Assembly: GCA_046046245.1 (NCBI GenBank)
Contig: JBJOKE010000076.1
Location: forward strand, 1-54,465
Reading direction: 5' to 3'
Origin: UBA4615 sp046046245
GTDB lineage: Bacteria > Pseudomonadota > Gammaproteobacteria > Burkholderiales > Burkholderiaceae_E
Length of the DNA stretch: 54,465 nucleotides
Shown piece after piece: positions 34,731-42,261 of this stretch; position 1 is the stretch's first letter; every line of letters begins with the position of its first letter. The notes below the pieces were generated by a model. It worked only from the letters and a program-made list of their open reading frames with translations. It was not told the origin of the DNA and searched no databases. The position numbers were made by a program, and so were the translations under genes.

Positions 34731-34799
34731 GCCGCCGGCCGGGAGCCTCGATCCGAAGGAGACGCCCCATCGGGCCGGCACGGGTCGGACCGGTCTCGA

Positions 34800-34829
34800 T
34801 TGACAGCCCGAGGGCCGCGGCGGTAGCCT
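34800..34829 (+). promoter_or_regulatory. promoter of the MarR/ars operon
   Basis: Consensus TTGACA (34800-34805), 18-base spacer, TAGCCT (34824-34829); predicted start near 34836. This is one of the best -35 matches in the window. Confidence 0.7.
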
Positions 34830-34835
34830 CATATA

Positions 34836-34850
34836 GTTGTCATACGCAAC
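34836..34850. promoter_or_regulatory. inverted repeat at the transcription start (operator candidate)
   Basis: GTTG-N7-CAAC, covering the predicted start of transcription and located 4 bases before the MarR ATG. A repressor bound here would block initiation, so autoregulation by the MarR protein is likely. Confidence 0.45.
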
Positions 34851-34854
34851 CATC

Positions 34855-35334
34855 ATGGACGAGACCGAACCCTGCTGCGGTGACCTGCTCCGCGAAGTCG
34901 CCCGTCTCTACGTGCGGGCCCAGCGCTTTGCCGCGGACTGCTGCGGCACCACCGCGACGCAGTGCCACATGCTCGTCGAGCTCCACCGGTCCGGCGCCAT
35001 CCCGATGAACGAGCTCGGCGCGCGCCTGTCGCTCGAGAAGAGCTGGGTGAGCCGCGCGGTCGACTCCCTGGTCCGCGAAGGCCTGGTCAGCAAGACGACC
35101 CACCCGCAGGACGCCCGGAGCTGGCTGCTGCGCCTGACCCCGGCCGGCAGGCGGCGCTGCGAGGCCCTGAACGCGCAGCTCGACGGCCACGCCGAGCGCC
35201 TGATGGACCGCTTCGACCGGGCGGAACAGGACACGGTCAACCGGGGGCTTGCGCTCGTGCTTCGCGCGCTGCGCGAGGAGGCCGGCATCCGCGCGCACCG
35301 TTCCATCGCCAGCCCCGAAGGAGGCACACCGTGA
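34855..35334 (+). CDS. MarR-family regulator with paired cysteines (probable metalloid sensor)
   Basis: A 159-residue MarR-type winged-helix repressor. The recognition region reads MNELGARLSLEKSWVSRAVDSLVREGLV. Unusually it has Cys7-Cys8, Cys29-Cys30 and Cys37, which flank the dimerisation helices and could bind a thiophilic metalloid such as As(III). I take ATG at 34855; a TTG 18 bases upstream is possible. It sits first in an operon whose later genes are arsenic-resistance homologues, so it probably replaces ArsR as the sensor. The next gene starts inside its stop codon (GTGA). The sensor role is inference. Confidence 0.88.
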   Translation: MDETEPCCGDLLREVARLYVRAQRFAADCCGTTATQCHMLVELHRSGAIPMNELGARLSLEKSWVSRAVDSLVREGLVSKTTHPQDARSWLLRLTPAGRRRCEALNAQLDGHAERLMDRFDRAEQDTVNRGLALVLRALREEAGIRAHRSIASPEGGTP

Positions 35335-37214
35335 CGACCCATGACCTCCGTCTGACGCAGGGTTCGCCTGAGCACTGGCCCGCCGTGCGGGCGTTGCTGC
35401 AGTCCGTGGGGCTGCCTCAGGAAGGCGTCGAAGAGAACATCCGGTCGTTCCTGCTCGCGTGGCGCGGCTCCGAGCTGATCGCGACCGTCGGCGCGGAAAT
35501 CCACGGCGACGTGGCCCTGGTTCGCTCGCTGGCGGTCCGACCGGCGCTCCAGAGGCGCGGCCTCGGCCGCGCACTGGTCGTGCAGGCACTCGAGGAAGCA
35601 CGCAAGCGCGGCATCCGTGCGGTCTACCTGCTGACTTCGACTGCCGCCGGCTTCTTCGCACGGCTCGGATTCCGCCAGATCCCGCGCAGCCAAGCACCTG
35701 CGGCGATGCTCGCGTCGACGCAGTTCCAGGGCGTGTGCCCCGACTCGGCGTCGTTGATGACGATGGAGCTCGTCTCGCTGCCGTCCGATGGCGACGTCGC
35801 CGGGCTGCCCGTCGCCGTCCTGGGTGCCGGGCCCGTCGGACTCGCGGCGGCCGCGCACCTGCTGGAGCACGGACTCGACTTCATCGTCTTCGAGGCCATG
35901 GACTCGGTCGGCGCCAATCTGCTCGACTACGGGCATGTTCGGCTGTTCTCCCCGTGGCGCTACAACGTCGACAAGACCATGGCGAAACAGCTCGCGGCAA
36001 CGGGCTGGGCCGCGCCCGACCCCGAGGCATTGCCGCTCGCCCGCGATGTGGTCGAGCGGGCGCTGCGCCCGTACGCCGCCCTCCCGCAGGTCGCCGCGAG
36101 GCTGCGGCTCGGTCATCGTGTGCTCTCGGTGAGCCGGGAGGGATTCGACAAGGCCAGGACCCTCGGACGCGACCAGGCCGCGTTCGTGCTGCGAGTGGCG
36201 CACGGCGGCCGGGTCGAGGACATCCGCGTCCGCGCGGTCATCGACTCGACCGGCACCTGGAACCAGCCGAACCCGATGGGTGCGAACGGATTACCCGCCA
36301 TCGGAGAGGAAGCGCTCTCCGACCGCATCGCGTACCGCATCCCCGACGTGCTGGGTGCCGAACGCGGCCGCTATGCGGGCAAGCGGGTGCTCGTCGTCGG
36401 CTCCGGACACTCCGCCGCCAACGCCCTGCTCGACCTCGCGGTGCTCGCCGAGTCGAATCCGGGCACCCGTCTGGTCTGGGCGGTGCGCGGCAAGCATCTC
36501 GCACGGGCATTCGGCGGCGGTGCGTCGGACCAGCTGCCGGCGCGCGGCGAGCTCGGCGCTCGCCTGAAGTCGCTCGCCGAGTCCGGCAAGCTCGAGTTCG
36601 TGCCCGAGTTCAGGGTGAGCGCGCTGTCTCGCCGTGATGGCGCCATCACCGTCTCCGGGCTCGGGCCGAACCGCGAGCGCCACGACATCGCAGGCATCGA
36701 CGAAATCGTCTGCACGACAGGGCAGCGTCCCGACCTCGCCATGGCGAGCGAGCTGCGGCTGAAGCTGGACCCCTGGCTCGAATGCAACGCGGCCCTCGGC
36801 CCGCTCATCGATCCGAACGTGCACAGCTGCGGCACGGTGCGGCCGCACGGGCACCGCGAGGTGTCGCACCCCGATGCCGGCTACTACACCCTCGGCGTGA
36901 AGAGCTATGGACGGGCGCCGACCTTCCTGATGGCGACCGGTTTCGAGCAGGCCCGCTCGGTGGTCGCGGCCCTCGCGGGTGACCACGAGGCCGCCGACCG
37001 GGTCGAGCTGGACTTGCCGGAGACCGGCGTGTGCGGCGTACCGACCGGCCTTGCTGCGGCATCGGAGGGGGCGCGAGAGGACACCGCAGGCTGCTGCGGA
37101 CCGAAGGAGGCAGCGGTCGTCGACGTCCCCGCCGACGCGTCGCCCCGGAGCAGCTGCTGCGCGCCGGCTGCCAAGGCCGAGGCGATGGGCATGAAGCAGG
37201 GCTGCTGCGGCTGA
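35331..37214 (+). CDS. fused ArsN2-like acetyltransferase and FAD/NAD(P) flavoprotein with Cys-rich tail
   Basis: A 627-residue fusion. Residues ~1-148 form a GNAT domain resembling ArsN2 (VRSLAVRPALQRRGLGRAL with the acetyl-CoA loop, LLTSTAAGFFARLGF). Residues ~158-555 form a flavoprotein like ArsO/flavin monooxygenases: FAD motif GAGPVG (165-170), VRLFSPWRYNV, and a second nucleotide motif VVGSGHSAANAL (~355-366). The tail (residues 568-627) has Cys568 and three Cys-Cys pairs (588-589, 609-610, 625-626), ending CCG. Start is GTG at 35331, with AAGGAGG 6 bases upstream, overlapping the MarR stop. The frame is unbroken and no internal start with a ribosome-binding site is evident, so I treat it as one polypeptide. 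The reaction is not established. Confidence 0.88.
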   Translation: MTTHDLRLTQGSPEHWPAVRALLQSVGLPQEGVEENIRSFLLAWRGSELIATVGAEIHGDVALVRSLAVRPALQRRGLGRALVVQALEEARKRGIRAVYLLTSTAAGFFARLGFRQIPRSQAPAAMLASTQFQGVCPDSASLMTMELVSLPSDGDVAGLPVAVLGAGPVGLAAAAHLLEHGLDFIVFEAMDSVGANLLDYGHVRLFSPWRYNVDKTMAKQLAATGWAAPDPEALPLARDVVERALRPYAALPQVAARLRLGHRVLSVSREGFDKARTLGRDQAAFVLRVAHGGRVEDIRVRAVIDSTGTWNQPNPMGANGLPAIGEEALSDRIAYRIPDVLGAERGRYAGKRVLVVGSGHSAANALLDLAVLAESNPGTRLVWAVRGKHLARAFGGGASDQLPARGELGARLKSLAESGKLEFVPEFRVSALSRRDGAITVSGLGPNRERHDIAGIDEIVCTTGQRPDLAMASELRLKLDPWLECNAALGPLIDPNVHSCGTVRPHGHREVSHPDAGYYTLGVKSYGRAPTFLMATGFEQARSVVAALAGDHEAADRVELDLPETGVCGVPTGLAAASEGAREDTAGCCGPKEAAVVDVPADASPRSSCCAPAAKAEAMGMKQGCCG

Positions 37215-37215
37215 C

Positions 37216-38424
37216 ATGGCGGACGCCCGGCGCCTCGGTACCGTCGCGGCCCTCGGCACGGCCCAGACGCTCGCATGGGGGTCGTCGTACTACCTCCCGG
37301 CGGTGCTGGCCGTCCCCATGGCCCGCGACCTCGGCATCCCGACGCCGACCGTCTTCGCAGCGTTCTCATGGGCCCTCGTCGTCTCGGCGTTCGTGGGTCC
37401 GCGCGCCGGGCGCACCATCGACCGCTGGGGTGGGCGTCCGGTCCTGGTCGCGACGAACCTGCTGTTCGCGCTCGGCCTCGCCGCGATCGCCTGGGCGCAG
37501 TCGACCACCGGACTGTTCGTCGCTTGGACGCTGATGGGCGCGGCGATGGGCGCCGGACTCTACGAAGCCGCGTTCGCCGCCCTCGTGCGCCTGCATGGTC
37601 GCGACTCGCGCAGCCTCATCACCGGCATCACGCTCATCGCGGGCTTTGCGAGCACGGTCGGATGGCCGCTGTCCACGCTCATGGAAGCGCAGTTCGGCTG
37701 GCGGAACACCTGCCTGGGCTGGGCCGCGCTCCACCTGCTGCTCGGCATTCCCCTCAACGCATCCTTGCCTCGGGTGAAGTCCGATCCGGACGACCCTTCG
37801 GACCCGGCGACTGCGCACGCCATGGAGACCCGAGCGCCCGCGCGAGGCACCGCAGCCCTGCTGGCGTTCGTGTTTGCCGCGACCTGGTTCACGAGCACCG
37901 CGATGGCGGCCCACTTCCCCGCGATGATGCAGATGGCGGGGGCCAGCCTCGCCGTGGCCGTCGCCGCCGGGACGCTCATCGGACCGGCGCAGGTCGCGGG
38001 CCGGCTGCTCGAGTTCGGCTTCCTCCGCCGGGTCCATCCGCTGCTCTCGGCACGGCTGGCCGCGCTCGCGCATCCGGTCGGCGCATTCATGCTCCTCGGG
38101 ATGGGCGCGCCCGCAGCGGCGGCCTTCGCGCTGATACACGGCGCGGGCAACGGCATCCTCACCATTGCGAAGGGGACCCTGCCGCTTGTGCTGTTCGGGC
38201 CCCAGGGCTACGGAGAGCGACAGGGGCTGATGATGATTCCCGCACGAATCGCGCAGGCGCTCGCGCCATGGCTCTTCGGCTGGTGCCTGGAGCTGTGGGG
38301 CAGTCGGGCACTGCTCGTCTCGGGCGGCCTCGGCCTCGCCGCGGCAGGCGCGCTGATGATGCTGCGCGTCGCGCCCCCGGCGTCGCATCCGGTCGCCGCC
38401 GCGTCGCGCAACCACGCTGGCTAG
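37216..38424 (+). CDS. arsK: ArsK-like MFS exporter
   Basis: A 402-residue MFS permease with 12 predicted helices. Segments such as LAWGSSYYLPAVLAVPMARDLG, GPRAGRTIDRWGGRPVL and ITGITLIAGFASTVGWPLSTLM match the family that includes ArsK, an exporter of trivalent arsenicals. It begins one base after the flavoprotein stop, which argues for tight coupling. Assignment to ArsK proper rather than another MFS branch is from memory of the family and from context. Confidence 0.78.
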   Translation: MADARRLGTVAALGTAQTLAWGSSYYLPAVLAVPMARDLGIPTPTVFAAFSWALVVSAFVGPRAGRTIDRWGGRPVLVATNLLFALGLAAIAWAQSTTGLFVAWTLMGAAMGAGLYEAAFAALVRLHGRDSRSLITGITLIAGFASTVGWPLSTLMEAQFGWRNTCLGWAALHLLLGIPLNASLPRVKSDPDDPSDPATAHAMETRAPARGTAALLAFVFAATWFTSTAMAAHFPAMMQMAGASLAVAVAAGTLIGPAQVAGRLLEFGFLRRVHPLLSARLAALAHPVGAFMLLGMGAPAAAAFALIHGAGNGILTIAKGTLPLVLFGPQGYGERQGLMMIPARIAQALAPWLFGWCLELWGSRALLVSGGLGLAAAGALMMLRVAPPASHPVAAASRNHAG

Positions 38425-38501
38425 GCCGCGCGGGACGGCGACATCTGCCCGCCGACCCGGTCCGTCGCCAGCGACGCCTTCGCTCGCCGGAGGCGTGCGG
38501 G

Positions 38502-38515
38502 TTGACCTTGCTCAA
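38502..38515. promoter_or_regulatory. FNR/CRP-like box upstream of the permease gene
   Basis: TTGACCTTGCTCAA has TTGA-N6-TCAA symmetry, as in FNR-family sites. It lies 50 bases before the ATG at 38566, at a distance suited to activation of a second promoter inside the operon. Confidence 0.35.
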
Positions 38516-38565
38516 GACACGGAGCGTCTGCGGGCTCCAGGATGTCGACAGCATCGGGGGGTCAC

Positions 38566-40014
38566 ATGGGCTACGCCCTGCAACTGCTCGAAGGGGGGGC
38601 GGGCAATCTGGCCGCATACCTGGCGGCGCATGTATTGCTGTGCCTGCTGCCCGCATTCTTCATCGCGGGCGCCATGGCGGCACTCATTCCCAAGGCGAGC
38701 GTCACCCGCTGGCTCGGGCGAAACACGCCCGCCTGCGTCTCGTATCCGGCCGCGGCCGCTGCAGGCTCGTTGCTGGCGGTCTGTTCCTGCACCATCGTGC
38801 CGCTGTTCGCCGGCATCTACCGCAAGGGGGCAGGCGTCGGGCCGGCCATCACCTTCCTGTTCTTCGCTCCGGCGGGCAACATCATGGCCCTGGCGTACAC
38901 CGGCAGCATCCTCGGGCTGGAGTTCGCCCTGGCGCGCGTCGTCCTGAGCCTGCTGTTCGGCATCGGCATCGGCCTGCTGATGGCCATGATGTTCTGGCAG
39001 GACGATGCCGCGCATGACGCCCGGACGGATACGCCGTTCGCCCAGAGGGCGAGCGTCGGTCCCGCCGCCACCGGGTTGCTGCTGTCCATGGTGGCTCTGC
39101 TGATTGCAGGCACCCTCAAGGCATGGCCGCTGACCGCGACAATCGGCACCGCCGAGCTTCCCTGGGGCTGGGCGCAGACGTGGCAGGCGACCTTGTTCGA
39201 CTGGGTCCCGTACGACGCCAGCAAGGGAGAAGAGGGCGTCACCGTCCAAGGCTCGATGCTCATCCTGCTGCTGTGCGCGATTGCACTGACGGCATGGAAG
39301 GGGATGGAGCACATCGTCGAAGGCGCCAACCGCTGGACATGGGCGACGCTCGGTCTTGCCGCGGCCACCCTGCTCGTCGCCGCCTCGAGGTTCACGCCCC
39401 ACACGGGCGGGCTGGAGCTGGCCATCACCGGCCGCGTCCTCGCCGTGGCGGGCTGCCTGGGGGCTGTCTGGCACTACGCGCGCGCGCTCGGGGTCGACGA
39501 CCGACAGGCATGGCTGTGGGAGGCCTGGCGCTTCGTGAAGCAGATCTTCGGGCTGCTCATCGTCGGCGTCTTCGTCGTGGGCGTCGTTCGTCAGCTCATC
39601 CGCCCCGAGTGGATCGAGCGCCTCGCGGGCGCGAACACCGTCGTCGCCAACCTGGTGGCGGTGGTGTTCGGCGTCTTCATGTACTTCCCGACGCTGGTCG
39701 AGGTCCCCGTCGCGAAGATGTTCCTGGACCTGGGCATGCACCCCGGCCCACTGCTGGCCTACCTGATGGCCGACCCGGAGCTCAGCCTGCAGAGCATCCT
39801 CATGGTCGTCGCCGTGATCGGGCGCACGAAGACCTTCGCCTACGTCGGCCTCGTGGCGCTGTTCAGCGCGACGGCAGGCCTCCTCTACGGCACCTGGGTC
39901 GACGGCCTGTCCGTCGTGCGCCTGGCCTTCGGCTTGTCCGCATTCGTCGGCGTGCTCGGGGCCCTGTTGCTGGCCCTGCACCGTCGCCAGAGCGGCGCCG
40001 TGCTGCGTTCGTGA
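38566..40014 (+). CDS. arsP: ArsP/DUF318-family permease
   Basis: A 482-residue membrane protein of the COG0701/DUF318 permease family, which includes ArsP, the exporter of trivalent organoarsenicals. About ten helices are predicted. The Cys pair Cys73-Ser-Cys75 in AVCSCTIVPLFAGIYRKGAG is the family hallmark; the C-terminal repeat carries VVFGVFMYFPTLVEVPVAKMF. Start is ATG at 38566 after GGGGGG; an ATG at 38542 is less well placed. It is longer than classical ArsP (~300-350), so the substrate may differ. It is preceded by 141 bases that hold an FNR-like box. Confidence 0.82.
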   Translation: MGYALQLLEGGAGNLAAYLAAHVLLCLLPAFFIAGAMAALIPKASVTRWLGRNTPACVSYPAAAAAGSLLAVCSCTIVPLFAGIYRKGAGVGPAITFLFFAPAGNIMALAYTGSILGLEFALARVVLSLLFGIGIGLLMAMMFWQDDAAHDARTDTPFAQRASVGPAATGLLLSMVALLIAGTLKAWPLTATIGTAELPWGWAQTWQATLFDWVPYDASKGEEGVTVQGSMLILLLCAIALTAWKGMEHIVEGANRWTWATLGLAAATLLVAASRFTPHTGGLELAITGRVLAVAGCLGAVWHYARALGVDDRQAWLWEAWRFVKQIFGLLIVGVFVVGVVRQLIRPEWIERLAGANTVVANLVAVVFGVFMYFPTLVEVPVAKMFLDLGMHPGPLLAYLMADPELSLQSILMVVAVIGRTKTFAYVGLVALFSATAGLLYGTWVDGLSVVRLAFGLSAFVGVLGALLLALHRRQSGAVLRS

Positions 40015-40041
40015 ATTCAAGCGGCCTGGAGGGCAAGACGA

Positions 40042-40278
40042 ATGACCACAGTGAAGATCCTCGGCTCCGGTTGTGCCAACTGCAGGAAGCTGGAGGCCGT
40101 GGCACGGGACGCGGCCGCCGCATCCGGCATCGAGGCCGACTTCGAGAAGGTCACCGACATCAGGGCCATCCTCGCGTACGACGTCATGTCCACGCCTGCC
40201 TTGGTCATCGACGACAGAGTGGTGGCCAGCGGTCGCATCCCGACCAAGGTCGAGGTTCAGCAGTGGTTGGCGGGGTGA
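40042..40278 (+). CDS. small thioredoxin/glutaredoxin-like redox protein
   Basis: A 78-residue redox protein of the TM0996/MTH895 type, with Cys11-Ala-Asn-Cys14 in GSGCANCRKLEAVA and the cis-Pro segment VMSTPALVIDD. Such proteins are regularly encoded next to DUF318 permeases and are thought to deliver or reduce the thiophilic substrate. Ribosome-binding site GGAGGG; 27 bases after the permease stop. Confidence 0.9.
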   Translation: MTTVKILGSGCANCRKLEAVARDAAAASGIEADFEKVTDIRAILAYDVMSTPALVIDDRVVASGRIPTKVEVQQWLAG

Positions 40279-40475
40279 GTCGCCGAATCAGGAGGCGCTT
40301 CGACGGCGCGGGGAGACCGCGCGTCGTGCCGGGTCGGCACGAACACCGCGATGACGGCGTCGCTCACGTCGGTACGGTGTCGCACGCGAGCGTCGGAGTC
40401 GCGTCGCTGGTGGGCCGGGATTCCCCGATGCCTGCGGATCGGCCTGCAGAGCCGATATTGGGGGGCAGAGCAGAC

Positions 40476-40499
40476 TGGCGTCGCGTAGGGGATTCAACC
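40476..40499 (-). repeat. degenerate copy of the tRNA-Glu 3' end (attachment-site-like)
   Basis: A 24-base segment matching the 3' end of the intact tRNA-Glu (40539-40563), including the CCA, with one substitution and one missing base. Such duplicates arise when an integrase recombines at a tRNA 3' end. The copies are only 63 bases apart, so it marks a remnant rather than a whole element. Confidence 0.7.
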
Positions 40500-40502
40500 A
40501 GA

Positions 40503-40532
40503 TCCCACCTGTCGAACCTGTCGAAGGTGGGA
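40503..40532. repeat. hairpin with tandem CCTGTCGAA
   Basis: TCCCACCT pairs with AGGTGGGA across a 14-base loop; the loop region also contains two tandem copies of CCTGTCGAA (40508-40525). It lies between the two tRNA-Glu 3'-end copies. It resembles REP-type elements more than an intrinsic terminator, since no T-tract follows on either strand. Confidence 0.5.
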
Positions 40533-40538
40533 ACTCGT

Positions 40539-40614
40539 TGGCGTCCCGTAGGGGATTCGAACCCCTGTAACTACCGTGAAAGGGTAGTGTCCTAGGCCTC
40601 TAGACGAACGGGAC
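40539..40614 (-). tRNA. tRNA-Glu (TTC)
   Basis: A 76-base cloverleaf on the minus strand. Acceptor GTCCCGT pairs with ACGGGAC, the anticodon loop is CTTTCAC with TTC, the T-loop is TTCGAAT, and the CCA is encoded. Cotranscribed with tRNA-Ala, which lies 44 bases upstream. Confidence 0.97.
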
Positions 40615-40658
40615 GAGGCTGGAACTCTCGATGCGGTGATGCAGGAACTGCGTTTCGT

Positions 40659-40734
<76 letters not shown>

Positions 40735-40748
40735 GACGAAAGCCCGCC

Positions 40749-40777
40749 ATTATAGCGACGGGTCTTCTGCCCTGCAA
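40749..40777 (-). promoter_or_regulatory. promoter of the tRNA-Ala/tRNA-Glu unit
   Basis: Minus strand: TTGCAG (40772-40777), 17-base spacer, perfect TATAAT (40749-40754). The predicted start is ~7 bases before the tRNA-Ala 5' end. The strongest promoter seen in the window. Confidence 0.85.
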
Positions 40778-40876
40778 GTCGGTGTCGTGTGGACACTGAC
40801 CGCCAGAACGAAGAGCGCGCAGTGTACCCGAAGCGCGCGCGACCCCGAAATCACCTGATGCCGATCGTGCACGCGC

Positions 40877-42190
40877 TCATCCGAGCCGGGCTCGGACGAG
40901 GTCGATGTGGCTGCGCAGCGCGTACAGCTCGTCGGCATACGACAGGGGCACGGCGATCTTCTCCACCCGCCCCTCGAGCTCCTCGAGCTGTTCGCGCAGG
41001 CGCTGTCGCGTCTCGGGCGCGGGGCTCGCGGCCAGCTCGTCCTCGATCGCGCGCAGCTGCCCGTACCAGCGGAACACGCGCGAGCGGACACGGAACTCGT
41101 AGACCGGCGGCACGATCCTCGACAGCGGCAGGAGCACCGCGACGATGGCCGCGAGCGCGATCCACATCCGGTCGAGCAGGTTCGCGACCCACCACGGCAG
41201 GTAGCGCTGCAGGAAGGGCTCACCGTCGGCATAGAAGCGCGCGGCCTCCTTCGCGAGCGGCAGCTCGGCGCCGCGCGACGTGGGGAAGTCGCCGCTGCGG
41301 CGGAACCAGCCCGGGCCCCCGTGGATCCGGTCGGCCGCCTGGACCATCAGCTGCACGAGCGCCGGGTGCGTGCCCTCGCGGGCCACCAGCGAGGTCGTGG
41401 TGGCCACCAGCGGATGGTTGCGCGGCGGGATGTCGCGGTCGATCGAGACGATGCCGCGCGGCAGCGTCACCGGCGACAGGAAGGGGAAGCGCCGCGCGTA
41501 GGCCTCGGCCTGCGGGAAGTCGACGAGCGACACGCCCGGCGTCTGCAGCAGCATCTGGACCAGCGGCGACTCGGGCGCCGAGACGAACACCACCGCGTCG
41601 AGGCGACCCTCGAGCAGCTCGATCACCGCCTCGGTGTCGGACAGCTCGCCCAGCCGCAACCGCTCGGGGTCGATGCGGTTCGCCTCGAGCAGGCGCGCGA
41701 ACAGCTGCGGCCGGCCCGACGCCTGCGCGCCGACGTTCACCGACCAGCCGGCCATGTCGACCAGCCGCAGCGGACGGCCCTTCGGCGCCGGCCGGCGATG
41801 GAAGATCCAGACCGGCTCGTAGAACAGGCTGCCCAGCGAGACGAGCTCGTCGCGCGCGGCTTCGTCGAGCGATGCGAGCCCGCCCTGGACGAAGCCGAAA
41901 TCTGCGTCGCCGCCCTCGGCGCGCAGCGCCTCGAGGTTGGCGACGGTGCCGCCGGTGCGGCGCAGCTCGAGGGTGATGCCCTGCCTGGCGAGCGCGGCCC
42001 GGTACTGCTCGCCGAACGCGTCGAACGCGCTCTGCTCGGGTCCGGTGACCAGCACCGCATGGCGCGGCGGATTCGGCTGCAGCACGCGATATGCGAGCAC
42101 CAGGAGCGCGATCGCGATCACGACGAACGGTCCACCGGCGAGCAGGGCCGCACGGATCGAGACGAAGAGCCGGCGCAGGGCGTTTCTCAT
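40877..42190 (-). CDS. TAXI-family TRAP-type substrate-binding protein, membrane anchored
   Basis: A 437-residue protein. An N-terminal helix (about residues 18-38) anchors a periplasmic TAXI-type solute-binding domain (AVLVTGPEQSAFDAFGEQYR, ADFGFVQGGLAS, LVDMAGWSVNVGAQASG). A second hydrophobic helix follows (about 340-362), then a cytoplasmic tail with a coiled coil (EELEGRVEKIAVPL). No TRAP permease is adjacent. The two-helix, tailed layout suggests a sensor or docking protein rather than a soluble receptor. Start is ATG at 42190, 8 bases after a TACCCT hexamer. Confidence 0.88.
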   Translation of the reverse strand: MRNALRRLFVSIRAALLAGGPFVVIAIALLVLAYRVLQPNPPRHAVLVTGPEQSAFDAFGEQYRAALARQGITLELRRTGGTVANLEALRAEGGDADFGFVQGGLASLDEAARDELVSLGSLFYEPVWIFHRRPAPKGRPLRLVDMAGWSVNVGAQASGRPQLFARLLEANRIDPERLRLGELSDTEAVIELLEGRLDAVVFVSAPESPLVQMLLQTPGVSLVDFPQAEAYARRFPFLSPVTLPRGIVSIDRDIPPRNHPLVATTTSLVAREGTHPALVQLMVQAADRIHGGPGWFRRSGDFPTSRGAELPLAKEAARFYADGEPFLQRYLPWWVANLLDRMWIALAAIVAVLLPLSRIVPPVYEFRVRSRVFRWYGQLRAIEDELAASPAPETRQRLREQLEELEGRVEKIAVPLSYADELYALRSHIDLVRARLG

Positions 42191-42198
42191 GCGCGCCG

Positions 42199-42204
42199 AG
42201 GGTA
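42199..42204 (-). promoter_or_regulatory. candidate -10 element of the TAXI gene
   Basis: TACCCT on the minus strand, 8 bases before the ATG; no ribosome-binding site is visible. Confidence 0.35.
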
Positions 42205-42247
42205 GCAGACGCCTTCCGGCCCGGCCGGTCGCCGCGAGCCCGCGTGG

Positions 42248-42253
42248 TAACCT
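42248..42253 (+). promoter_or_regulatory. candidate -10 element of folD
   Basis: TAACCT, 8 bases before the folD ATG; the intervening bases are C-rich and contain no Shine-Dalgarno sequence. Weak on its own. Confidence 0.3.
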
Positions 42254-42261
42254 CCCCGCCC

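Noticed and set aside
40279..40475. Small genes between the redox protein and the tRNA duplicate
   Set aside because: Short open frames exist on both strands but lack ribosome-binding sites and recognisable sequence; I see nothing coding here.
34855..40614. A complete genomic island bounded by tRNA-derived attachment repeats
   Set aside because: Only one side shows a tRNA-Glu 3'-end copy, and it is 63 bases from the intact gene. No integrase gene and no matching repeat near 34.7 kb were found, so only a remnant is claimed.
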